In this document: positions 23,434-35,800 of the stretch, one piece after another
Numbering within the stretch: position 1 is the first letter of the stretch
Layout of the letters: each line of letters begins with the position of its first letter
Assembly: GCF_021130785.1 (NCBI RefSeq)
Contig: NC_060212.1
Span: 146,593,501-146,657,500, forward strand
From: Homalodisca vitripennis
Lineage: Eukaryota; Arthropoda; Insecta; Hemiptera; Cicadellidae
Direction of reading: 5' to 3'
Length of the DNA stretch: 64,000 bases
The notes under the pieces: model-generated
What the model saw: the letters and a program-made list of their open reading frames with translations, nothing else
What the model was told of the DNA's origin: nothing
Database searches by the model: none
Program-made: the position numbers and the translations under genes

Positions 23434-24843
23434 ATGGCGGAAAGTCTAGCCACAATAGCCGACATGGAAACGGAATTGGCGGTATCTAAAATACTTTTAC
23501 CTAATACAACAGATTTTATAATGATTGATCAGGCTACCCCTAGTGTAGAGGAGAACAACGAAAGAAAAAGGAAAAAGAGCGATAATGAAAATTGTTTAAC
23601 GCCAATAAGCCTTCACACTCATAAAAACTTTAGTTTTCCAAGTAAAAAACAAAAAACCATTAGATATTATAAGTCACACTCTAGTGGACCATTTGAAGTT
23701 ATTATCCAAAGTAGAGATAAAAAGAAAATCAATCCATTCGCTGTAGGGAAAATAATGAAAAATCATTGTGAAGATATAGACCACATAATAAGGGTAGGTA
23801 AAAACCTTAAAGTTATTTGTAAGACATATTGTGCTGCCAATAATCTTGTAGACTCACAATATTTGCAACAGTATTTGGTATTCGTACCTGCCAATAAAGG
23901 TTGAGTGCACGGGTGTAGTTTATGTTGAGCCTGATGTGACCGAAGAAGAAATAGTGGAAGAGAGTTTATGTGAATATACTATTTTAAGTGCAAATAGAAT
24001 AAAAAAATGGATCAACAAAGAGTTGGTAAGTACCCATTACATGAAAATTATTTTTGATTCCGAAAAATTACCAGATTTTGTCACCCTAAACTATGTCAGG
24101 ATGATGGTAGATGTTTACATGCTTCCAGTAAGACAATGCTACAGATGTTTTAGTTATGGGCATGTTGCCAACACACCCTGTGATAAAGATAGACTATGTA
24201 GAATATGTGGTCAAAAGTACCATTCAAATGAGTGCGATATAACACCAAAATGTATTAATTGTCATGGAGAACATGCTAGCAATAGTAAAAAGTGCCCAGA
24301 GTATGTAAGACAAAAATGTATTCTCGAGAGGATGAGCATACATAAAGAATCTTATCTAGAAGCTAGTAAACATCACCCCCTTAATCATCCCAATATATCA
24401 AAATATACAAAGAGTAGGCATAATCAAATAACTTACGCACAAATGGCAAAAGTTAATATTAATGATCATAGCTCTTTTCCCACCCTAAGAAACATACCAA
24501 ACCAATTTAGCCATAATAATAGATACCTTCCACTTATGTCACAGGTAAGTGATAATGATGACAAAACCAATATCAGCCCAGAAATATATGGTAATAGGCC
24601 TAATAATAGAGATAGATATGGTAATAAACCAAAACATACTTATATAAGTAAAAAATAAATCTAACCATAACATACGAAATCTAGAAACGGAATCGTGTCA
24701 ATCAAGTTCAAGTGTTGAAGGTAAACTTTCATTACCAGATCAAACCCTGATTAATGATAGGGAACAACAAAAAATTTTATTACGCAGCAAAGTTGATGAG
24801 TTGCTCAACCGAATTCAGGAAGAAAAAATTTTAAACAAAAAAT
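23434..24843 (+). pseudogene. ORF1 (gag-like) of the I-type LINE, frameshifted
   Basis: Starts MAESLATIADMETELAVSKI with a Lys-rich N-terminal part, then an RRM/PRE_C2HC-like section (SGPFEVIIQSRDKKKINPFA). It contains three zinc knuckles: CYRCFSYGHVANTPC, CRICGQKYHSNEC and CINCHGEHASNSKKC (about 24135-24297). Frameshifts lie near 23893 (frame moves to IKVECTGVVYVEPDV) and in the A-run near 24650, after which ETESCQSSSSVEGKLSLPDQ continues to about 24843. Three knuckles in ORF1 are typical of I/R1/Jockey-type elements; the product would bind the element RNA. With two indels it is not translatable as assembled. Confidence 0.8.
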
Positions 24844-25002
24844 AAAGTTGATGATATAATAAGAGAGTGTTTTAAATACACTCTTGAATCCAATAAACAA
24901 TCAGTAGGAACAATAGCCAAACCTAATAATAGAAGCAATAATCGACCGTTACAGCTAGTTGGTAAAACAAACCTTAAAAACAAATCAAAATTAGTTAAAA
25001 TT

Positions 25003-28000
25003 ATGATCAATATTATTCAGTGGAATGCTCGGTCACTTAAGTCTAAGTGGCCAGAGGTAATTAATACATTAATACAAAATGAAATTCATATAGCGCTTAT
25101 ACAAGAAACCTGGTTACAGGCAAATGATAGGCTAACTGATGATAATTATAAACTAATCAGGCTAGATAGGAACGACTCGTATGGAGGAGTCGCCTTTATT
25201 ATACATATTAGTATAAGTTTTAAGATTATTAGAGAATATAACAATAATATATTACAATTGTTAGCTATAAGTATTAATAATTTAAGTTCTCCTATTAAAC
25301 TATATAACATATATTGCACCAATAGACATATAAATCCAGCATTCTGGTACAACGAATTATTTTCTAAAGATAGTGGACATACTCTAATTGGTGGAGACTT
25401 CAACGCGCATCATCCTTTCTGGAATTGTACTAAAGCCGACAGAAGGGGCAATTCAATTTTTAAGGTCTATAATGATTCCAATTTTATTTTAATTAATGAT
25501 CACAATTATACAACAGTAAACAACATGTTTAAAAGGCAATCTATCCTTGATTTAACTTTTATAACTCCAGAACTATATGCACAACTGCTAACCTGGAAAG
25601 TAGGAAATGACCCTATGGGAAGCGACCATTTTCCCATTTACATTCAATTTCAAGAGCATTATAATAATAACCCCAATAGGTCTATAGTTTATTTAAAAAA
25701 ATCAACAGTCTAAATGTCCAAACATGAAAAATTATAACCAAGCCAATTGGAAAGGGTATACTAAACACGTAAAAGAGAAAATTAGTAAACTGGAAATAAA
25801 TGAATTAAATCATAACATAGAAAATCTATATGAAATTATTTACCAGGCTGTAGAGGAAAATATTCCTGATGTAAAACCCATAATGAAAAAAAACTACATT
25901 TAAACCCAAAGTGTACTCCTGGTGGACTCAGGAATGCTCCCATGCAGTAGCTAAAAGAAGATTAGCTTTAAAAACATTTAGATTAGCTATGACCCCTATT
26001 AATTACAATAAATACCAGATTGCACAACTGAGTACCAGAGAGGTCATTAGGCTAGCAAAAAGGAGGGGATGGGAGGAAACTTGCCAAAGCATGGCCTTTA
26101 CCAACTCCACAGCTCATGCATGGCATATTATAAATAAATTAAAAACTAAAAATCATGCAACTACTTATTATGATAATTGCATAAAAAATAATGAAGAACT
26201 TGGAGAAAAATTTATTAAAAATATAATACCAGATTATGTCCCACATGTGACTGAAATTACTACACCTTTAATTACTGATACCAACCACATTCTTGAAACC
26301 AACTTTACATTGAATGAATTCCAAATAGCAGTATTAAGCAAAAAAAGAGATACATCACCTGGAATGGATAATATCAATTACAGCCTGATACGACTACTAC
26401 CAGAAAATGGGCACAAAATGATTCTTAGAATATATAATGATATATGGAATGGAAAATCTAACATCCCTTCTGTATGGAAACAATTTAAAATTATTGGTAT
26501 ATTGAAACCAGGGAAAGATAAAAGTGACGAAACATCATATAGACCAATCTCATTGATCCCTTGCTTCATTAAAATTATGAACACTATGATAAGAAATTAG
26601 GTTAGAATGGTTTGTGAATAAACTTAATATTATACCATCTACACAATACGGTTTTAGAAGGAAACGAGGATGTGCAGACTACTTAACCACCTTCTCATCA
26701 GAAGTGCATAATGCGTTATCACAAAGCGAAAATATAATAGCTGCATCCCTAGACATAGCTAACGCATATGACCATGTCCATCTCCCCACACTATACAACA
26801 AAATGTTCATTCTAGGTATTCCTGCTAAGTTCATTTTACATTGCAGCAAATGGCTAGCCGACAGAGTATTAACAATAAATTATTCAGAATACACTCTATC
26901 AAGAAATTCCAGCAGAGGCCTGCCGCAAGGAAGTGTATTAAGTCCAATACTTTTTTATATTATATATATAAGTGACATAAATAAGAATTTGCCCTATGAT
27001 ATATATACATTACAATATGCAGATGATGTGCTTCTATATACATTTAACAAAAATTATATTATTGCGCATGATAAAATGCAGAATGCTCTAAACATCATGG
27101 AAAGCACATTTATGAAAATAAGGCTCAATTTAAATGCATCCAAAACAAAAATTATTATATTTACAAGAAAAAGAGTTATTGATAACAGCAGGCAATATTT
27201 CCTTGGTGGAGAAGAAATACCAATTGTAAATGAATTACGATTATTAGGCGTTATAATTGACAACAAATTCACATTCAAACATCACGTAAATAACCTACAC
27301 CTACAATGTCAAAAGGATCTGAACATACTAAAAATAATTTCCTGCTGGAGAAATGGGGCTCATCCAAAAACAATCTTACAAGTATACAGAGCATTAATTC
27401 GTTCAAAATTGGAATATTGTTGTCACTTGTTTGGTCACCTGCCACAAAATATACTAAATAAACTAGATACAATTCAAAATCAAGCACTAAGAATCTGCAC
27501 CGGAGCACAAAAATCTTCACCAATACTTGCCCTACAATTGGAAACAGCTTCACTACCTCTAAATTTGAGACGCCAAATTTTAACCGAAAGGTTAGTTCAC
27601 AAGATTGTATCAGAAGCAAACCATCCAGCATATGAAAAAATGATGTATATGAATATGATGTGCAACATCAACCCTTACTGGCAGAAAAAGAAAATTCCAC
27701 TATTTATATCTGCACTCAATACTATGGAAGTGGTTAACCCTAACTTTGTGCAAGGGAAAACAGCTACAATAGAGCATTGGGAATTTAATATGCCCTTGTT
27801 CATGGAAAAAACAACACTAAGATGCAATAGTACCATAAATGATCAGGAAATTAAAAAAGATCAAAATACCATGATGTTAAAACAATATTTCAACAACTGT
27901 ATACACATAACCTATAAAGACCATATTATTGTTTACACTGATGGATCCAAAGACATTAGAGGTACAGGCGCTGCCTTCTTCATTCCACAGATAAACATAA

Positions 28001-28785
28001 AGAAAAAATTTTCTCTGAATAAATATATGTCAAACTATACAACAGAATTATATGCAATATATAAAGCAGTACAGTACATAAATACCCTCAATTTTGACAA
28101 TTGTTATCTGTTCAGACTCACAATCATCGATTGTAGCACTTGAAAATGCAAGTAAGGTAAACACACCAGAGGGATTAATGATGAACATCATAAAAATTAT
28201 TTTAGATGGAAATAAAAATATTACATTTCAATGGGTACCGGGACACTCAGGTATAGATGGCAATGAAATAGTAGACAAATTGGCCAAAGAAGCGATAGGA
28301 GATGGAGATAAAGAAGAGGAATTTTTCATTTGTGCACAAGATTTTAAAGCTTATAAAAAAAAAAATTATATATCAACAAATTTAATCAACATGTAAAAGA
28401 CTCACCCAAAGCAAAATGGTATAAACAAATTAAGAGTGAATTTAATAATAAACCTTGGTTTAATACAATGAACATGAGCAGAGGAAACCTAATAAACATC
28501 ATTAGGCTACGGTTGGGTCATGCAAATGTTAACCTTAATCTCTATAAAATGAAACAATATTTCACCCCCATGTGTCTAAAATGCTCCTTAGGACAAACAG
28601 AAACCATAGAACACTTCATATTCAAATGCCCCAGTAATTATTATATAAGACAACAATGTTTTAAGAAAATCAGTAGACTAATTGTTAGTGATAATGTAAC
28701 ATTAAGTAGCATTCTGGTTCAAGAAGATATAGAGTTATATAAGGAAATAAACCAATTCATTTCATTGTGTAAAAGAAATTTATAA
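25003..28785 (+). pseudogene. ORF2 of the I-type LINE: EN, RT, RNase H, zinc motif
   Basis: An APE-type endonuclease starts at 25003 (INIIQWNARSLKSKW; IALIQETWL; IGGDFNAHHPFW; GSDHFPIYIQF). The RT follows: YRPISLIPCFIKIMNTMI, TQYGFRRKRGCADYL, GLPQGSVLSPILFYIIYI and LQYADDVLLYTF (27010-27045) with the catalytic Asp pair. RNase H: VYTDGSKDIRGTGAAFF near 27935, ICSDSQSSIVALENA near 28100, FQWVPGHSGIDGNEIVDKLA near 28228. The C-terminal CLKCSLGQTETIEHFIFKC is near 28576. Frame breaks occur near 25700, 25895, 26596, 28095 and 28370, several in A-runs. All domains are present, so only point indels inactivate it. Confidence 0.85.
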
Positions 28786-29246
28786 CATCACTCACACACA
28801 CTAGGAAAAATTAAGTGTCTCCTGGTCATGGGCTCTGTCTACCGCGGTCCAAACCTTTTCGGGATAGACTAGGCCTGATGGACCCCTGGCAAGAAGATCA
28901 TCCTAAAACCCAACCATCCAAGTTTAATCCTTCTCTCAATAGAATGTCCTTAAATCTTTTACTAATAAACACGGTTAGACACACATATTGTAAATAACCT
29001 GTTGTAATTAAAATCATTTTAAGAAAATCTAAATTCACAGGAAAGGACCTAATTTAAACTAACATCTAATTAATAAATTGTTAAACATAAATGTTATTAT
29101 CACTCTATTGCATGCTATCAATGTCTATGTGTATTTATAATTCAAGGCAATCACAACTAAAAAGAGTTAAGGGTTCAAAGAGGCTTTTTGGTTTTCAAAC
29201 CTAGCCTATGCCAAGTGGCATCAACAAGAATTAAAAAAAAAAAAAT
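28786..29246 (+). mobile_element. 3' UTR and poly-A end of the I-type LINE
   Basis: Non-coding DNA after the ORF2 stop runs to an A-rich stretch at about 29234-29246, which I take as the 3' end. Candidate target duplications around the ends are too imperfect to call. Confidence 0.45.
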
Positions 29247-30166
29247 TATTAAACATAAGGGTAAGTGATGAGACTCAGTGTTCGACTGAAATACATGAAA
29301 TAAATAACTTAGGCCTTTATATTTCCCTAGGCTTCATGGACTTGGTGGATAAATATTGCTTGTAAGTTTCTTTCTGATTTTGTTATGATTTTTTCACCAA
29401 TAGCCTATTTCATATCTTAATAGGGAAATAAGACAAATTTTTGGGGATGAAATTGATTAGTAATTTAAATTTAGTAGCATTAGGCCTAATCCTTTGAGTC
29501 TCAGATACTTTTCTGTTATATACATGAGAAGAGCTGGTCTTTGGACCTGGTGGTAATGTGAGAATTGCCAGACCAAACTTAGCCAAGTTTTGACATTATG
29601 TAGTAAAACTACCCAAGTTTTGTAATAAGACTGTTTACATATAAGCAATATCGTATTAATTTTGATAAATGTGAAATTAACAGGTTGAGTGGCAAAATAT
29701 GAGTCCCGCATTACCCTATTGCTCTTGTCCTCCTGAACAAAACAATATAAGGTTTCATGGGGTGGCAAAGACAAATTTTAGAACATTAAAAGTGGAACAA
29801 ATTTTCTCACACACATCAATATTTCCTTGTACATCTGCATGGGTTGTGAGGTGATCTTTTGACTATGATTTGACCTTGTATTGGTTCATGATGACGACAG
29901 CCATTGCAGTATCTTTGGATATGTAGTAATAATACTGAAACCAGGGTGATTTTGACCCAAATATATGGTGTTTTTATTAATTTAGACCGTCTGAGGATAA
30001 TATTTAGTATCGGCTGACAGAAGTGCCTCCGGCCATCAGTGTAAGAGAGAAAAGTACGCCTCTAGGTAGTACCTATCGCTAAAAGATCAAGATGACACCA
30101 CTAGAGGGTCTGATCACGAATACCTCCAGCCGATATTCCGAGAATAACATTTTGGAAAGGTTTAAA
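29247..30166. other. No supported gene
   Basis: AT-rich DNA with a GC-richer patch at 30000-30140 (repeated CCTCCGGCC/CCTCCAGCC words). No coding motif is seen. Confidence 0.35.
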
Positions 30167-30174
30167 ACATTTTC

Positions 30175-30749
30175 GGGTAGGGTACGATAAGCGGACTCGG
30201 TTTTTATATTGAAATTGGCAAACTATATTACTTAATCATAACCATCGTTACAATCAATTGATACTGATTAATTATTTTGATCTATTAATTTAAATAATCT
30301 GTATCAACAGCTGTAAACACTTTAAAATAATACACGTAGGTTAATAGGTAAAATTGAAATATTATCCTTGATTATTAAAAATGGCAGTTAATTTTAGAAA
30401 ACTACACACCTTTGCTTAGAAAGATGATAAGACATGCTTTTCGTGGCTTCAACATGTTGGACTCATACCGAAAAACCCATTATGTGAAATTTGTGGTGAA
30501 AGAAACTGTAGGCCTAATTGTGAGAGAAGCAAATATGGTCGTCTTCAGTTTTCCTAATTTTGGTTATAATAATTAATTTGTTTGATCACTGTAAATATTA
30601 AATTCATATTTTAAATTAAAACATATGATTGTTATTTAGGACTATAGGTACTTTTATCGATTGATTATAGGATTTCAGATGCGAATATTAGGTATCGATG
30701 ACTACATTCTTCAATATAAAAAACCAGGTCCGCTTATCGTAATCTACCC
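30175..30749 (+). mobile_element. Merlin-type DNA transposon, internally deleted
   Basis: The 575-bp element is bounded by terminal inverted repeats. Left: GGGTAGGGTACGATAAGCGG (30175 on). Right, reverse-complemented: GGGTAGATTACGATAAGCGG. Similarity continues through CGGTTTTTATATTGAA. A perfect 8-bp direct repeat, ACATTTTC, lies immediately outside (30167-30174 and 30750-30757). Inside, on the plus strand, MAVNFRKLHTFA, a stop, then KDDKTCFSWLQHVGLIPKNP and LCEICGERNC (30381-30530) resembles the zinc-ribbon N-terminus of ISXO2/IS1595-like transposases, the family that Merlin elements belong to. Merlin duplicates 8-9 bp. The catalytic domain is deleted. Confidence 0.75.
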
Positions 30750-31499
30750 ACATTTTCTAATATCCTTAAAAGCACTAGTAGTTGAACGTGCCAAAAGTAA
30801 TGCCTCCAGCCATCTCTGCTACTCTTCGATGATGGCAACGAACAAAAAAAGCATTCCTTGAAGTAGTACTGATCGATTGTATAAAACAATATAAATTCCA
30901 AAAAGGCTGGTTATTAATGCTTGAGAGTGAAAAATATTATAAACTCACCAAACCATATTCATACAGCAGCCAATGGCAGCACAAGAGCCCAGATTATTTA
31001 AATTCACATTAAAAAGTAAAATTAAACAACACAATGTCTTTTCTGCCCCTTCTGATATAGTAATATTTAGTATACTTTACAGTGCACATTTAACACTTAA
31101 CTTTACATTACATTGCATTGAATTTCATTGTAAGAAAATATCACTCACTAGTACCACAAAGGAGATAAACCTACAGCCTTTTCTGTAAATGACTACATAA
31201 CCAATCAGGAAAAGCAACATTGAAATGCTCAAAGAAGTTGTGTAATAGCCAACAGGAACAAAATAACCAATGAATAACAGTAAATAATCTTCACCATGAA
31301 GGTAAAAACGAATAAACTTCACCATGAAGGTAGGAATTGTGACGAAAAAACAGAAAAAAAGTACCGAAAAACTTAAATTATCTTCAAATGCAGTTGGTAG
31401 ACCCAATCTTCATGATAAATTCTCACATCATTGTTGATAACTCTGCTATCCCCTCTTCTTATCCTTTCCCCACCCAGAAACACTCATTTCTCCCAGTCC

Positions 31500-31810
31500 C
31501 TAGATAGATGAACTAATTGAGATGGAGGTTTTTCACTTGATAGTCCCACATTGATATTGTGACGAGATTTCCACCAATAAATCCAGCCTTCACTAGGTGT
31601 GGACCTTTCTCCAATTTTTTATGGAGAATCAGTACCTTTTCTTTGATAGGCCCTGAGAGCAGAATCCCTTTACTCTTTTCTGGGCTAAACGATATCCATA
31701 ATCCATTTCCTAGATGTTATAGTTTTTGTTTTGCCAGTGTTACATGCAAAACTATTTTCATTGCTTTATTGACCTCAATGATAACCGTTTAATTTTCAAT
31801 ATCTTTTCTG
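31500..31810 (-). pseudogene. Possible LINE RT fragment
   Basis: On the minus strand the reading LWISFSPEKSKGILLSGPI, then VLILHKKLEKG and a terminal FIYLG resembles the segment between the RT catalytic site and the thumb, where a PxKT/K is followed by a hairpin and YLG. Other conserved blocks are missing, so this is tentative. Confidence 0.3.
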
Positions 31811-32522
31811 CTTTACCTCCAAATCATCTATTGCAATGTGAATCACATGTTATTTCTTTGGCAAGTTTTTGAAATGATAATCTTTTGTTCCAATCTCTGT
31901 AGCATTTTAAATTCTTGCCCTTAATGTAAGTATAGCTTGTTTCTATTTCATCCCCAAAAACCAATTATTATCAAACACTGCACCTAGGATAAGTTAGCAA
32001 CAGATACTACACACCAGGTCAATCCTGCAGCAACACTAGTGACATGTAGACATAGAAGCACTGGGGAAGTTATTGGTCAATCAAGTCAGTGCAAGGGCGA
32101 AGTAGAGGGGTTCTACTGTAGTAATTACCTGCTCGCTTACCCTGTTCCAAGCAGTTCGGGTTATTAACTAGTGTAAAGGATCATCACTGTTTATTTAACA
32201 AGCATTGTTTGTTAGTAGAACAGAAATCATCAGGTTAATTTGCTCACTTGGAGTGAACGAATAGACGATTTTTGTCTATCTCCAAAACAAAATGGAATGG
32301 ACACAAAATTCAAACCTATCTTACGCAAAATCTTACAATTTAAAATATAAATTTGTGTTATATTATAAAAATACGATGTTTTATGCAAGTTTTTGTTAGA
32401 TTAATTATTTTTTAATTTGCCAATCAGTATAACTATACTTTAGTACGGAAGTGTGTGCGATTGTGGATTATTGTGTAACATTTTTTTTTTTAATTAGCAT
32501 ATCAGATGCATTTCACTCCACC
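31811..32522. other. Upstream region of the FAM234-like gene
   Basis: No repeat or motif recognised. It contains the presumed promoter of the gene at 32850, but I see no clear initiator or TATA element that I would defend. Confidence 0.3.
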
Positions 32523-32608
32523 ATGTTCGTTTGCTGGGAACAATACTCCTGCCCATTTGGACCCAAGAAGAGTAGAGTACATCAAATCAGGTGCAATGTT
32601 AAACCAAA
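32523..32608 (+). other. Possible 5' UTR exon of the FAM234-like gene
   Basis: A GC-richer block ends AAACCAAA/gtaagt, a good donor at 32609. An atttatctag acceptor at 32844 then precedes the main ATG by 5 bases. Splicing would remove 32609-32844. The short upstream ATG at 32523 is not in frame with the main protein. Confidence 0.35.
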
Positions 32609-32849
32609 GTAAGTTAGAGCAGGTTGTATAAAATAAGTAATGTAATGCAGTCCTAATGTATTCTAGTCCGATAGGGGGATAATAAAAAATATATGAAGGA
32701 TGGTGTATTTAATATTTCTTGTGATGGAGGTATAGTTTAATGTAAAATGTAGAAAAGTTAAATAATATTATCGATGCGTTCTGTGAGAGGCAATTAAAAC
32801 TACCCTTATAAATTTAGTGTATTATTTTTCTCTGATTTATCTAGTCGAC

Positions 32850-35800
32850 ATGGGAGATTACCAGCCTTTGAGATCAGATGACGCTCACACCAACAACCAT
32901 GTACCTGTCCACAATAAGCCCACTGTCTACTATTCGAAGCCCATGTCTCCTCTACGAAAGCTGGCCTTCGGCTGTTCCATTTTGTTGTGCTTCATTACCA
33001 TTGTGGTGTTCTTGTGGGTTGTACCGTGCGACTGGTCCAAGTGTCCAGCTAAAACTCAACGCCAACCAATTATGTCTTGGGATCGCTCTGTGGAAGGAAT
33101 GGGTGAGTCTTTGGTCTAAGGATTTTCAATCTTTGTACAAACAGTAAACAACCCATGTCGTAATTTTTCAAAAACTAGATATTTAGACTGATTCAACAGG
33201 CTCGTTTGATCATTAATGTACTGTTTCAGAAATAATGGGACCTTTGAAGGTGGTACGAGGCTTGCAAGGACTAAATATAGTAGCTATGTACCGAGGACCT
33301 ATGCTGGCGTATGATGGAGCAAGGGATCAGTTCCTTCCAAAGGCAGGAGGTTTGATATCGTTTATTGGAGCGAGTGGACTTATAGCCTGGTTCAGAAAAC
33401 TGCCTTTACTGACTCATCTGGACTGTTTTATGCTTCACATTGGCGATGAGTCCATGCAAGATTGTTTAGTGAGGGGAGAGCACGGCTATCTGGCACTGAT
33501 TGACTCTCTTTCAGGTCAGTTTTCGTAGTATCAACGATACTGGATTTTTATAAATTAATATCAGTTGTTTAAGGTGTAACAGCGATTATTTCAGTTGACT
33601 TGCAATATAAATTTTATATAACTAAAATAGCAACTCAAACCTGTTTCACTTCTACTATAATTTTTGAAACACCAGTTAAGTGACACTTGCTTCACCGAAA
33701 TAGCTCCTAATAAACGCTCTAATTAAAACAAAAAACTTTTTTTCACCAGTCACTTTCTAAGACAAGATAAAGTAAAAAGTTCATACGCACAGGTAAACAT
33801 AGTTAAATTCAGTTTATTTTTCTTTTGATGTGTAATTTATAATCATTGTGAACAAATGATATAGGCCTAAATACTACAAATTATCGAAACTGGTTTTCAT
33901 TTTGAAAAAAAAGAAAAAGTTTTATTTTTAGTTCCCTACAGTTTATCTTACAGAAAACAAAAATTGTTGCATTAAGTTTTTAACTGCAGATGTTACATGG
34001 CACTTATTCTTCTGTTACATAATAAATACTATATGAACACTGATGCATAATTGCATTCCAATGATACTTTGGTATGTAACACACGCACAAGCATGGTGGT
34101 TGGTTTTCCTATTTCGTGTTAAACAATGATTGGTACTCACGTGGGATTTTCATGTGGTATCACTAAGTGGAAGATGTAAATAGTACATGCAATTCAATGT
34201 GATTTTGTTATTTGTCCTAAATATTTTATGACATAATAATTGAGATAAAATAAATAAAAAACACAAACCAATTTCTTGAATTTACGATTTTGTAGGTTTA
34301 AATACAAAACAATCAATCTGTGTATAATTTGTGATATTTTGTGTAAATACAAAATAATAATTCAATTTCCAAGTTCTCATTAAAAATTTCACTTACATCT
34401 TCTTTAAACGTTTGTCATAGAACGAACATTAAATACGGCAACAGACTAGTGTAGCGATGCACCGTTGCTGGCAGGTTCGATGTGAAATGACTTTATCCGT
34501 GCACTTGATGGTCCGCGCCAACCTTGCATCACAGTATGAAAAATTTGTTATTGGCTTGAGCATAGAGGTCAGCAGCTTCTAAACATAAAAGAAAGCCTTA
34601 CAAATGGTGGATGAGTAACCTACATAAGAAACGGTCCGGATCAGAAGTGATGTTTGATATGAAGTTTAAAGAAATTAGCAGACAATACAAGAACTTTTTT
34701 ACACAAATGTCTGCTTCAGAATTTGAGTGTAAAAAAATTAGACCAAAGGTTGCGTAAAGAAAAACAACTCATAATGACAGTAATTACCATTCAAGATGGG
34801 TACGTTTTTTCCTAACTGTATAATCACTAGAAATAAAAGCATTTCTTAACACATCCTGTTTTTATGCCTTATTAAAATAATTAGTAAATTTTTTCAGAAA
34901 CCAAAACGCACCCTACATAAATAAAACTTTAATTTCATCAAAGTATAATTAGTCCTTTTAGGGTTCTATAATGCTATACCAAATATTTATGCTTGATATA
35001 GCTGTGACACACACACACATTGTATGGAAAAATAAATGTGTAGAGGCTTCTTATAAGAATGAAAGACTTTGTTATGATCCTTTAATATTCCAACATAATT
35101 ACTTCGTTCTCAAAAAAGTATATATAACAGTGTATATAAACAAAAATTATTTTTGTAAATCTAAATTTATATTTATAGTGTAATTTGGTAACTCCTTGGT
35201 ATATTTTAAGAAATTTTGAAGGAAGTGGCCTTATATTAAATTGAAGATTAAAACAACTTCAAGTGTTCTAACAACTTCAAACTAAAATAAAATACAAACA
35301 GTAGTGTTGTTTTTGAACTGTACATTCAAAACAAGAAAATAGACTATAAATTTTGTTTTAAATTATTTTGACAGATCATTTTTTATTTAAATCAAAAGGT
35401 AATTTTGACGTAGTAACCAATTGATAGGCTTGTTCTGAATTTTCCAATTGGATTTTAGAAGAATCTTCTGGTAGTTTAAATTACACTATAAATATGAATT
35501 TAAATTTAGAACATTTCAGCAGATACTAAATACTTATTGTATGTTTACTTTTATTGTTTTTTTTTTATTTTTTTTTTTTTTTATTTTTTTTTATTTATTT
35601 TTTTTTTTTTTGTATACACTAATACACTATGTTTTACATCCTTTTTGAGAACATTATGTTGAAATATTAAAGGATTGTAACAAAGTATTTTTCTTTCAAC
35701 CATATCCTTCGACTACATGTGCGACTGACCTGGCACCACAAATGCGGCCAAACTGCAACAAGGTATCTATGTGCGTGGGCCAAATGGATCGACCTGAGCC

